Shown here in pieces: positions 45,727-56,831 of a DNA stretch of 64,000 nt. The stretch's first letter is position 1. Each line of letters opens with the position of its first letter. The position numbers and the translations under genes were made by a program. Origin of the DNA: Sistotremastrum niveocremeum HHB9708 (taxonomy: Eukaryota > Basidiomycota > Agaricomycetes > Sistotremastrales > Sistotremastraceae); assembly GCA_001630475.1 (NCBI GenBank), contig KV419419.1:1-64000 (forward strand), written 5' to 3'. The notes beneath the pieces are model-generated. The model did not search any database. It was not told the DNA's origin and worked only from the letters and a program-made list of their open reading frames with translations.

Positions 45727-47687
45727 ATCGTCAGATGAATCTGGTGAGGGTTGAGAGGAGAAGACAGAGAAGCTCTGGTCCTCCTCTTGGGGCACAGAAG
45801 CTGCAAGATATACGCTTTCCTTATCCGTTGGAGGAAGCGGCAGATAAGCCACGTTTTCTTTTCGGTTACTTGATAACGAGAAAATTTTCAAGACCCAGGA
45901 ACGAAAAGGCGGCGCACTCCAACTAGACTGTGCTGAGCGGCGAGCGGGGCCCCGATATTCCATCTTTGGGAACGAATTTTGCGCATAAGAAAATTTCAAC
46001 GTTGGAGTTCAAGCGAGAGATAACGGGATCAACAGTTGCCGAAAGCATGCCGCTAAGCGCCGGACGCAAAATTTGCGAGCTCCGTCGCTCTGTCGCGCTC
46101 TGTCGCGCTCTGTCGTCCATCTCCTGTCGCACTCGCGCTTCCATCCATCAGCTGGCGGGATAGCTGCAGCGTTGGCGGTATGGTCCCTCACTTGAGTGGG
46201 AGCTCGCTGATCCTTATCTTTCACCTAGGATATTCAATACCGATCAGGTCTCGTTCAGGCTAAGCGCCAGGATCCTGTAAGCTTTACGAGAATGGAGTCA
46301 GATCCATCTTGGTGGATATCTAGACTGCACCCTGTATGGGCCTTGGAATTTCCTCATCAGCCCGATATCATCTTGATATCCGTTCGATCGGCGCGCAACT
46401 GAATTCAGTTCGTTATCGTCCAGGTTCTCCGGTACCGAGCTCATCAAATAATCCGACAAATCCGATGCCTCTGAAAGGTGCGATCGACAATGCTCTGAAA
46501 CATCGCCGTGAATGTACTGGACCTGGGACTCTGGATTCTCGCCGGCAGTCCGTTGGCGTTCCGGCCATCGTTGCCACGTCGCTGGCCCGTGTCTCATCAA
46601 GAGTCAAGACGCTTGATACGCCGTATCTTCCGGAGCTTCAGTACAACGCTTGCTTTGAATCTTTCATTAGCAGATCTCCCGTGCAAAGCCCCAAGAATTC
46701 GCTCAAGGTTCCATATTGGTTGCGTATCGGAAATGATCTGTTTGTTGAGCCTGGGCACCACTTCTCTTACCTCGGACCCACGGACGCAACATAATAATAA
46801 TAAATGGGGCCTCCTCTGGGTTGACGTCGTGTTCCGTTGCTTTTCAGTCTTTTTTGAGAGAGACCGGGATTCAGCCCGCCACCCAGTTCCTGGAGCCATG
46901 ACGTTCTCTGGGCTAAGCTCCAAGGGTGACATCCGGACTGACATTACGAAGGGTCAAAAGATAATTCGCTGCTTTCTCCCTTGATCAGCATGTTAATCTC
47001 CGCAGGCCCTTTGGAGGGGCCTCCCTGGAAGTTCTCTCTGGCCTCACTACCTTCGTGTGTACGACACGACCTTTGGAAGCGTGTATTTCGGCTTCCGACC
47101 TCCTCTCTCTCAGTGCGACCCCGCCAAGGCATCTTACGACCTGGATCCCGGAGTCTTCTACAACTTGAACATGGTGATTTCTCATTGTTCCCTTCAGGAT
47201 TCACACTGTTCGTCGACACTACGTTCAGAACTCAATGGGTCTCTCGATCTGCTACTCGCTCCTCCTAATTGTCAACTGTCAATGACCTCCTGACGAGGCC
47301 TGACGAACTCTCCTGACTTCACGAAGGAGGGAATTGCGCGCCGATTCCGACGCCGAAAACTTCTCACGACCCTTGAAGAAGCTCGTTCACGTGACATTAG
47401 CAGCCTCGAGGCAGGCGCGTCTATTTGTGGGCTATTGTTTTTCTCGGTAACCGACGTCTTGTTCAAGAAACAATTACAACAACAGTTTTGTTCTTATAAA
47501 CTGACAACAAGATGCCACCTTCTTGTTGTCGTCTTCTCAACAAGACTCGCCTCCCACCCCATATATGAGGTCTTGTTCTTCTTTCAGCTCCTAGACATCG
47601 CTTATATCCTGCTCCCCTTCTTCACAACCTACGCCCACAATTGCAAAGCGACTTCCCGTCATCCTCTAACCTCTTACAATTATCGAT
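45727..47687. other. Divergent intergenic region
   Basis: About 2 kb upstream of both the permease (minus) and the hypothetical gene (plus). Short repeats of TCTGTCGCGC occur at about 46088-46113 and an (ATA)n run at about 46791-46802. The open frames here have no recognisable motifs. Confidence 0.4.
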
Positions 47688-48368
47688 ATGAAGATGCGAA
47701 GCGCTGCTCCACCCGTCTCCTACGCCGCTTACGGTGATCGCATGCTACCCAAATCCTCGTCACTATCATCTTGCTCCTCTATCCAACCTCCACCAGCAGT
47801 GGCACGATATCCGTCCGACGAAGCTCACCAATGGTACAACTTCGCACAACCAAGAGCATCGTACATCGATAGCACCGATGATGTCTTGCCAGGCAAAGTC
47901 AGCGTGCGGATTGAAGGGTACGTCTTGATAATGTCGATGCTTCAGTATCTCATCTAATGTATATTTAGGAGCAAGTCCTCCTGGTCATCATTCAAAGCTT
48001 TCTTCTGCTGCGGGTCCAGCGTAGACGACCGCGACCCATTAGACTGTGGCAAGCTAGAGATCCACGTCGTGACGGATCAGTTTGGTCCCTCCATTCGCGA
48101 TAGGAGATCGTACATGCAACCTAGACTTCCCCCCTCCCAAAATCCTCGACCAAGTGAGTATTTTCTGGTCCTGCGTCTTGTACCCTTTTCGGGATGCTCA
48201 TTCATCTTCCGTGCCTCTCTCAGTTTCCGCGCAGACTTTCTGATCTTCCCAAAAGATCCTGGAGATCAACTTTCAACCGCATTGTATACTCTTCTTGGCA
48301 TCATTCATCATCCCTTACATCTCTTTTCAACTAATATTTCGCCGCATTTGTCTTCCTTTGATTCATAA
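47688..48368 (+). CDS. Hypothetical protein, about 190 aa
   Basis: Not recognised. Exons 47688-47917 and 47969-48153 join in frame through a 51-nt intron; a third exon from about 48231 to 48368 is less certain. The first part is Ser/Pro-rich with a Tyr/Trp segment ('AHQWYNFAQPRASY'). The second has 'WSSFKAFFCCGSS', whose paired cysteines after an amphipathic stretch could be a lipid-modification site (inference), and 'LEIHVVTDQFGPSIRDRRS'. No signal peptide. Low confidence in the 3' end. Confidence 0.5.
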
Positions 48369-48550
48369 GCTTCCCATGTCCACGCTTGTAGATTGTATCT
48401 CCATCCAACCTTGTATTCTCACCTTGGACTATTTAACAATCACAATAATCATATTTAGTCTCATATCGACGCGTTTGGTTCCGATGGCTTGCCTGGCGTG
48501 ATGAAGCGCTTCCCGCGGAAATCGGTCGGAAACCGGAAACCTTCTTACCA

Positions 48551-49196
48551 ATGTCGTCGGTCGACGTCTTCCAGGGCCCGGGAGAGACTTATGGTCGAAA
48601 AGTGCTCAGAAAGGTCTGCTTTTTTGATCGAGGACGTATCATGATACTGATTGCTGCAGTTCAAAGAAGAACCTCTCGTTCCAATCGGTGACTAACTCCC
48701 AAAACTTCACTTGCGATGTCGAAACTCACGCGACAATCCAGGCGTCGGTTTAACATGTCTCGCCCTGATCAATGCCACTCGAAAGATGCATCGCGGTGAC
48801 CGTGCATCGATGAACTATTGGCTTCGAATGCGGGTTGCTGCTCAGGGGCTGACAGTCGCTGCCGTTGTAGCTGGCTCGTACTTCTACGGATGGAGCGCGA
48901 CGAGTAAGGAGAAGAACAAGGCTACGACTGAACAGAGGATGAAACTTGATAATGATAAGGAGAGAGAGAGGTTTGATCAGCGGATGAGGGAAGCTGAGGA
49001 GATGCATCGTCAGGATGAAGCTTTGAAGGCACATGTCCCTCCTTCGTCGGCTGATCTCAAGGCCACCCCTCCGCCTGTCTCGCTAAGATCAGAACCGCCT
49101 GCTTCATTAACGCCTTCAAAAAGCTGGACTAGTTGGATCTGGGGTGGCGGGGGTCGAGGGTCTGGTGGGTCGTCTGATGGCGAGAAAAAGGTTTGA
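48551..49196 (+). CDS. RCF1: Respiratory supercomplex factor 1, HIG1 domain, 181 aa
   Basis: Three exons (48551-48613, 48660-48687, 48742-49196) join in frame. The HIG1_N domain starts at about residue 20: 'FKEEPLVPIGVGLTCLALI', helix one, 'ATRKMHRGDRASMNYWLRMR' (loop and signature), then helix two 'AAQGLTVAAVVAGSYFYG'. A charged coiled coil ('DNDKERERFDQRMREAEEM') and a Gly/Ser-rich tail follow. In yeast RCF1 sits in the mitochondrial inner membrane and helps cytochrome c oxidase associate with complex III and assemble. Length and layout fit the fungal family. The very short second exon (28 nt) splits 'FKEEPLVPIG' from the rest. Confidence 0.93.
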
Positions 49197-49531
49197 AGGT
49201 GCGTAACGATTACTTTTCTTCGCAGATGTTGTTCACGCTGACCACAGTCTCACATGCAGATCTTGTACATTATTCAGCTGTGATTTTAATTCTCTCGCAC
49301 TACCCGATAAACCGTTCACCTTTCATTTCTCTGCCGATGACGTCATCGATGCGATCCGACCCCATGTTCTCTCATCGACGTCAAATACATCTGGACAGAC
49401 ACAAAGCCGCACCATACACCCTTGTCACTGCATATCCTCCGTCTTTTGTCGCAGACCAGTCACGGACATTAGTCTGGCTAGCTACCGATCCAGAAATGAA
49501 TGCTTGAAAAAGCTGAAGAACCGAAGGCAAT
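49197..49531. other. Convergent intergenic spacer
   Basis: 3' ends of RCF1 (plus) and the MLKL-like gene (minus) face each other here. No feature recognised. Confidence 0.4.
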
Positions 49532-52377
49532 TCAACTGGTGCGACCTGCGACTTTCGACTTTCTGATCCGTTTGATTTGAAATCGTCTAGTCCAAGGGCT
49601 CCAGATAGATCTCCCTGAAAACGACTTTGAGAGTTTTATGTCGTTGTCATTGTCTTGGATTTCCTCTATGAAACCTTGGGCAGCCTGATTTGCAACTTCG
49701 ATATCCGAACGTGGAAGCAGGCCTTGCTTTTCGACTTCCTGCAGTAGAGCAGAGAGCTCTACTCCGATGCAAGTGTAGTTGGCATACGGTTCCCTAGCTC
49801 AACGCATTTAAGCTTTACACAGTCACAATCCTTGCTCACGTGAACCGACTTACGTCCTGTAGTGTTGCTCGAATACGTCAGGGTGCAACTGATTTATTTG
49901 AGCGGATGGGAAGTTAGGATAGAATGACCAAAATCCTTGACTGCTGTTCGCGACCTCCACACCACTTGGTGTTTGGTCAAAAAAATACACCTTGCTGCCG
50001 CCAAGGTTCTCTGGGTCGTTGTTTGGGGGTATCGTGATCGAAGAATAACATTTGAGCCCGATGGTCGTGACTGATTTGCGGATGTAGCTCATATCACGGC
50101 GAATGTCTGAAATCTGGCTTACCCAGCCTAAGCATGTGCACGTCAACGCCGGCCATCCGGGCTATGGTCTGGACGTTTCGAGTGAAAAAAGCGTTCAGCT
50201 TGGAAGGGGTGGAGCGAAAAAGGTCCGTTCGAATAGTAATTTTCTCTCCTGGTGTTGCGGGTAAAGACCATCTGAGATACAAAAGTTCAGGTAAATAAAT
50301 TGACGGGAAATTGTAGATTTCACCGAAGCCAGGTTCCCTCCATTGAGCCAGTCACCCACTCATCGGTGCGACAGTCCTTGCAGTTCCTTGTATAAGAAGT
50401 GACTCCATCCAGGGGAACTTCATGAGCTACTGAGACTGGGTGCCAACTGCCAAGTCTGGGTACCTTCCTCAGTCATGGCTATGTAGCCTATATCACCGAC
50501 TGCGAGACCGGGTACCGTTGAATTTACGACTTCGGCGTCGAAGGAATCATAAGGAGAAGCCCAGGTAAGACCCTCCAACACAGCTGCCACGGTTTCTCCT
50601 GTAGGATCGTTCTTCCATGCTTGAAGACTCTTGTACATATGCTCATACTCGGATTCCATGCTTTCCAGAGACACACCCGTGCCCCAAGTTCGGTCTATAG
50701 CTGGTCAGAACCATCGTCATTGTAAAAAACGGGAAGACAAGGACCATATCCACAAAATAGCTACGTTCAATCAGTGATGAGGAAATCAGCAGGGCTCTTA
50801 TGACATGCAAGTACCTGATATCTCGCACTCTGAAGGCGAAGGGGGGAACTGAGGACACCTTCATCCAGATCTCCTAGGGTACCAAGGCGCACGCGACCCG
50901 ATTTTTCATCCAAAACAATGTCATTCACCTATGCATCCCCATGTCAAACGTAATGTCAGAAGTAATCTCGGGAACTCACGCGTCCTTTCCACGACACTGC
51001 TTGTTCCTGATAATACGAGAGCGCTGCCTTGATGCATTACTGCTCAGCTGCCGTAATAAGCAACAATATGTTTTAATCTATTACCGCGATTTCTGTCGTC
51101 TTAAGCTGGCTTCAGAGATGCGAAAGAATATTTCGACACTTTACATACAATCCGATAGTTCTCCATAAGACGATCGATAGGCTGAAGACTCTTCAAATAG
51201 TCCAAAGCGTTCAGTGCATCTAGTTACACCCTTTAGCAGTTTTCTGTCTCTCTACGGCTTGACATCCTTACTTGTTCCTAAAACAATCAGAACGTTCTGA
51301 TCGTCTGTCATAGCGTATCCTTCAAGTTTCGGCACGGATGGATGTCTGATATCGCATTACAATGTTTAGCTCGAGGCCAATGATGAAATTCCACTCATAC
51401 GTCATTTTCTGCCACATTTTAATTTCGCGATGCTATCTTTCTCGGCTGTTGATTCCCGCAACAGTCGATTGAGAAGCCCTGACAATCACCTTTTTCGAGC
51501 CCATTGTACCTCGATGGATTCGCGTCACGACTCCGTCTTTATTGGGCAACTTTGAGATCTCCTCAACGAGTTCTAGATCATGGAACGATATCCGCCTGGG
51601 CTGAAAGTTCGAGGGTTACTGAAATTGTAGTTAATTCCAAACATATAATCATTACCGCACCTCTTCGGGTCCTCCCAACAACGTAGAACTTTCACTTGAA
51701 CTTTCGGGTGATAGGCTGGGCCGCTGGATTATAGCAAGACTGTCCATTTTCTCTGAGATACTTGCAACTTCACGGTGCAGTATAGTCACGGAGCCAATCT
51801 GGTTCAGGTCGAGTCAAACATTAGATATAGCAAGGACTGAAATTTGTCTCTGAACAGTTACGATGTGCAATTTCCAGGCATCATACAGTTTTGTGTCGCA
51901 TTTCTTGATTTCTTCTCGTACCTTGGTTTCGTTTCCAAAGCGCTTCCACCAAGACTTTTCCGGGCCTAGCGCTTCCAGCGTCTCTTGCACTTCTTTTAGG
52001 GCCCTAAGTGCCAGTCAATACCCCAGGGTATGACAAAAATGTGATAATGGGTTACGAAAGAAAGCTCCGAATTTTGATCTCGAGATTAGAGGGTAGTTTG
52101 CTAGGATCTTGGATCATTTCAGAAAGGTCCAAAATGTACCTCGCCGCTCGTTCTGCCAATTCAATACAGTCATCTTTATTCGTTCGAACTCTCTGTGTGT
52201 CAGTCAGATCCCCTCAGGTTATGAAGACGTATTGGCACGAGAACGTACCTCAGCGGTTTCCAATAAGACTATTCCACTCCCAGCAATCGCCTTGATGATA
52301 GAACCGGCATGCGGAATAGCTTCGCCCGCCTTTTCCAATAGTCTCAGCAATATCAGGGCGTTACTTGAAGCGGCCAT
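49532..52377 (-). CDS. MLKL-like N-terminal bundle with degenerate kinase domain
   Basis: A gene of about 15 short exons; those I could fix are 52377-52249, 52192-52056, 52003-51862, 51798-51661 and 51600-51490, plus several downstream. The N-terminal ~180 residues are helical, opening 'MAASSNALILLRLLEKAGEA', with 'AERAARYILDLSEMIQD' and 'REEIKKCDTKLYDAWKLH', resembling the four-helix MLKL_NTD/HeLo-like domains of fungal proteins. A kinase-like part follows ('HREIKMWQKMTHPSVPKLEG', 'RLGTLGDLDEGV' at the DFG position), lacking a clear VAIK lysine and HRD loop, hence a pseudokinase. The C-terminal part has 'GLAVGDIGYIAMTEEG', 'FFTRNVQTIARMAGVDVHML' and 'NYTCIGVELSALLQEVEKQG'. Such proteins may act in fungal signalling or regulated cell death; the function here is inference. 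Splicing in the middle (about 50930-51490) is unresolved. Confidence 0.65.
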
Positions 52378-52907
52378 GAATTTCGTAGACACAGGAACGA
52401 TTGAAAGGGTGTCCCCCTACAGGAACACGTTGCGGCGTAGTTTAAATAACGTTGTTGAGGCTGCGCAGAGGTGATGTTACCCATGCATGCACACCCCTTG
52501 GGCGCCTTCCGCCTGAAATAAATTTTCCTATTCAGTCTCAGTTGAGTATATTCGACCCTACAGCTGATGGTGGGATGTTATGAGAAATCTCGATGTCGCT
52601 GAGTCATGACCGTGCGCGTGCCCGAGTCTGCAGCAATTTAGAGTATTTCTCTATTATAATAGTAACATCTTGAAAGTTACTCATAGGTATTTTGTGTGTC
52701 ACAAGTAGGGAGCCAAAGAGCATTTACTGCAAGACCCAAGTCGGCCTTCTAGTCATATAGCGGTGGAAGTCATCACAAGTTGCGAGCTTGGGGAAGTGCT
52801 GTTTATTTATGTGTACATCCGCTTTTGGCTCAAGCGGCATGCGCTCGGCTAACTCGGGCAATTCAAAGTGCAGGTGACTCGACGGGCAACGTTCTTGGTA
52901 CTCAGGG
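52378..52907. other. Divergent intergenic spacer
   Basis: Between the divergent MLKL-like and phosphotransferase genes; should contain both promoters. No repeat or RNA gene recognised. Confidence 0.4.
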
Positions 52908-54321
52908 ATGTCTTCTACCCGATCTTCTTTCCCCTCGACGTCCTCCAGCCTTCCAGAATTCGCACCACTCATCCAAGCAATTAAGACACAATCTATCGCC
53001 AGTCTAGTCTGCGCGACGGCAGGATGTGGATCATGTACTGTCGAGGAGGTTCCAAAACAAGGTTCCTATAATCTTGTATACAAAGCTCAACTGTCCGCTG
53101 GAGATATATGGATTGTGCGTTTTCCTCACCCAGCAGTACACGATCCCGTCACTATGGAGGCTGACTTGCAAGTGCTGAGGATGCTTCGCCGCGAAACATC
53201 CATCCCAGTACCACACGTTCATGCATACGACGTGACTAACAACAACTCAATCGGCTTCGCTTATTCATTTCTCTCCTATATACCCGGAGTAGCACTTGGC
53301 CTGGATTGGGTCAGAGTTCTAGATGACGAGAAAAGACACCGTCTCCTTGATCAAATTGCCGAAGCGATGCTTCAGCTCAGAAAGTTCACTTTCCATGCCA
53401 TCGGTGACCTTGTCTGGGACGAGACAGATTCATGCGTCGTCGTGGGGCCATTGCGCGAAAATCCCGCCCTTGATCCCATGTATGAGTTCCCTGCTGTCAG
53501 TGAGACCGAGGTCCCTAGTCAGATAACGGAACGAGGTCCGTTCTCCAGTGTTCGCAAATACCTGCTATCATCGTTAGCATGTCAGAGGGAACAGTATCCT
53601 ACGCAAGGGTGGGTTCATGCCTGGCTTCACCTATTCGCTATGGCCCTTCCCGATGCCAGGTACGACGAGGCACCCTTTGTCCTCCGTCACCCAGATTTTA
53701 ATCCCCAGAACGTCATTATCAATCCAGATACTGCCGAATTGATGGGTTTCATCGATTGGGATGGGGTGAGCACTACCCACCCTCGCGAGCAGGGATTTGC
53801 GTGCTATCCGAGTTGGATCACAAGAGACTGGGATCCCATTATGTACGTCTGGGGAGGACCGAACCACCATGTTTCTTCCTCGGTTAGTGATTCTGAGGCT
53901 CTGCGTGATGGAATTGAGGTTTTGTCCCATTCAAGCGATTCTGAGTCGGTGAGTCTTGCTCTTGATCATGAAGTTTCGTCAGGGGACTGACATGATTCCT
54001 TCTCAGAATGAACCTATTGAAGAGTCACCGGAAGCTTTGGCTGCCCATAGAGCCTACTATCACTCAGCAGTAGCACGTATTGATCCCGAGTTAGCCAAGA
54101 TTACTCGCAACTCTCATGTTCCAGAAGCTTTGCTCAGTGCCATTCACTCGAATCTGACGCGTTCCGGAATCATAGATAAGCTGATGGACTATATGTTCAA
54201 TCCAGATCCAATCAAAACTGGGTACCTGGATGGGGCTCTGGCTGATGGAGATTGGTACAAAGAAACATTTCCGGAGTTGGTTGAGGCAATGAAAAATATT
54301 CGTAGATCTGACGATACATGA
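52908..54321 (+). CDS. Aminoglycoside phosphotransferase-like (APH, PF01636) protein, 451 aa
   Basis: Two exons (52908-53948, 54007-54321) join in frame. The protein-kinase-like APH fold is shown by 'GSYNLVYKAQLSAGDIWIVRFP' (nucleotide-binding strands with VRFP in place of VAIK), the Brenner motif 'FVLRHPDFNPQNVIINPD' (HxDxxxxN) and the metal-binding 'MGFIDWDGV'. Fungal genomes carry many such genes; substrates are mostly unknown small molecules, and this does not imply drug resistance. The second exon encodes a helical C-terminal extension ending in 'EAMKNIRRSDDT'. There is no signal peptide. Confidence 0.9.
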
Positions 54322-54618
54322 TATAGATGGGACTATCTAGCGTGTATAACCTCTTCCATCACTTAAATTGATGCATCGGGTCTTGTCGAATGTTCGCAAC
54401 ACGACGACTCCGAATCGATTTGAATCACCGAAACCGCACATTGTGTATTTTGCCCGAAACGGATTGATTTTAGAACTTGCTTCACGAAAATGTCACTCAA
54501 GCAAATCATATCTCAACTGCGACCGGTTTGTTATTGAATTTATTAGAATGATGGGTGAAATTATGTAATGTAGGTGTGCGACGAAACAGACAAAGGAGAA
54601 GGAACGGGCCAATTTCCT
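54322..54618. other. Convergent intergenic spacer, nothing seen
   Basis: Short spacer between convergent genes. No feature recognised. Confidence 0.4.
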
Positions 54619-56315
54619 CTACTTAGGATAAGGTGGTAATTCTGTATACATGGAAGGCTGGGTTACGCCCGCCGATCGGTTGATGTACTGAGAATACCAG
54701 TACGGAAGTATCACAGCAGCCTTCCAGGATTCCGAACACAAGCGAAATTCTACGCACGCGAATGTCATCCACTTAATAAGAAACTCATAAGATCGTGAAT
54801 TCATGCCGGTCCACATTCGAGGTAGGAGCCCCCGAGCAGCGAGAACCCTAAATAGAGCATTGACGAATGATTGCATATCGGCGAACCGCTGGTCTGAGAC
54901 CTTTTGGCCTTGAGAATCAATGAGCCAGCAGTGGTTTTGTCCGGAGAATTCGGGAAGTGATAGCTCATAATGTGTGGGTGGGTGCCAATATCTTTGAGCG
55001 TGAGGATAGTCTTCAACTCGGTTCGGCAATGTATGTGGTGGAGGCAGGTAAAGGTCTAGCGATGGACGGACCATCTGATCCCTCTGAACGATTTCTTCGC
55101 CGAGCATCCTGAGAGGACAATGAATTGAGTAAACACTTGTACCTTTGAAAAATCGTACACGTACTCGAGATGAGACTTTTGACTGACTTGAGGGTGAAAG
55201 TTTAGAGGCCTCGGTTGTTCCAAGGGTGGATTGGGTGGATTGGGTGCCGCACCATAGAGAGCTCCCATGTAAGGTGAGGAAGGTCTCGGAGCAGTATAAT
55301 GATGCCCCGTATATCCACTTCCACCTTCTTGCGTACTCCCCCCTCCTGATTCCCTGCTGCTGTATGGGCTGCTCGTAGGAGATAAAGAACCAGCAGGACG
55401 TCCCAAAGCTGCCAGTACCTCGAGAAGCTGGGCTAACTCGGCGGGCGAGATTGAAGGTCGAATTCCCATATCACCATCCCGTTCGACCGAAGGCCCGGGC
55501 TGCGGGACAGAAGGCGGAGGTGCGGGAGGTTTTGCTTCCGGAGCAGCTTTCGACTGCTTCGTTCCTTGAATCTGCATGTCACGGTCTTGCACCTCTGATT
55601 GTTTACCTTTGCCTTTCTGTTGGCGGACACTCCGTCCGGATCCTGTATTTAAGTCCAGCGAAGACGAGAAATTTCGAAGGTCACGAAGCGTGCTAATGTG
55701 TTCGAATTCCTTCTGAATTTGACCGAGCTCATGTCCGGGATGGCCTTCGTCATCGTAGTCTGGGTCCGTCATTGTGAACAGCGCTTGGGCCATCACAATC
55801 CGCGCTCTGGCAATGAGTTCCTTCATTCTCTTCTCGAGAGCGATATTCTGCCTGATCCCAGACCCTGAACTCCCGGCGCCGTGCTGAGCCTGGCTGACGT
55901 GTCTAAGAGCAGGTTTTGTAGGGCGAGCCTTGGAAGGAATGGGTGTCGAAGACGCGTCATTATCGGAAGGGGGAGAAGATTTGGAAGGCCCCGGGACGTT
56001 GCTAGGTCGTATCTGCCATTGAGGCCCGTAAAGGAGCGTATTCAACATCTTCAGCATAGGCTCAGGAGGTGCCGGACGGGGAGATGAGAGGTGATTTCCT
56101 GCCATATGCCCAGGATTTTGCGCACATGGGGGTCCCTGACGCGGTGCAGCGCGGTCCCCCACTTTCAACGGACCAGGGTCACTGTAACGGCGACGTATGG
56201 GTTGCCCGAAGCCCGTGATGAGGTAGGGGAGATAAAGTTGGGTCAACACCTCAAAGAGGTGCTTATCGATGTCATCATGGGGTATATGATCTCCGGGAGC
56301 GGCTGTGGAAGGCAT
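54619..56315 (-). CDS. Hypothetical protein, 546 aa, disordered middle and conserved-looking C-terminus
   Basis: Family not recognised. Two exons (56315-55165, 55108-54619) join in frame. The start 'MPSTAAPGDHIPHDDIDKHL' leads into a short helical region ('LFEVLTQLYLPYLITGFG'), then about 300 residues rich in Pro, Ser, Gly and Gln that look disordered. One helical patch in it is 'LEKRMKELIARARIVMAQAL'. The C-terminal 160 residues look folded, with many aromatics ('RYWHPPTHYELSLPEFSG', 'VNALFRVLAARGLLPRMW', 'EFLIKWMTFACVEFRLC'). No membrane segment or signal peptide. An in-frame ATG at 56489 would lengthen it by 58 residues. Confidence 0.7.
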
Positions 56316-56831
56316 CTTTGCTAGAACAAGTCGCAGAGGCCCGGCCCCTGCTAAGCAACCCAAGGGCCAAGCTGGCCAAGGCTGGCGCGAGTTGGGCGCG
56401 AGGATGGTTTCGGTTCCGAACTCCGAGTTTCTTGCTTGATGAAAATTCACTACGCCGATTTGAATATATTCTCTTTGGAGATTTTTCATTGTCCACAGAC
56501 ATTAACACTATCTACATGTAATCAGGATTGGCTTTGTGTCTTGGATTGGTTATATATGGGGATTTTACACTACAAGCCCCAAATTGGCGAGTTTGTTCGG
56601 CGACTCTGGTGGGAGCTCGAATTCTGACGCACTAACGCAGCCAGAACTTTTGTGAAACTCTGAATCTTGTGCAACACTATAAAGTATTCCTGTATCAACG
56701 ACTGTTCAGGACTTAGCTGAATCAACAATGAAATGACATCGAGGAAAAAAGACAAGCATGATTAGAACTCCGCTCCGAGTGCTGCGACGGCAACCTCTCT
56801 CCAATGAAGTGTTTCACTCCCAGTATTCATA
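56316..56831. other. Divergent intergenic spacer
   Basis: Promoter region shared by the hypothetical gene (minus) and the PSO2-like gene (plus). No repeat recognised. Confidence 0.4.

Noticed and set aside
45727-45999. N-terminal extension of the permease
   Set aside because: In frame, but low complexity and without the NCS1 pattern; start at 45726 fits the family better. Kept only as an alternative.
46336-46984. Several overlapping frames of 100-160 codons on both strands
   Set aside because: Mutual shadows in a GC-rich stretch; no recognisable domain or splice-linked continuation.
52908-54321. Antibiotic-resistance gene
   Set aside because: The APH fold is widespread in fungi with unrelated substrates; nothing here indicates drug modification.
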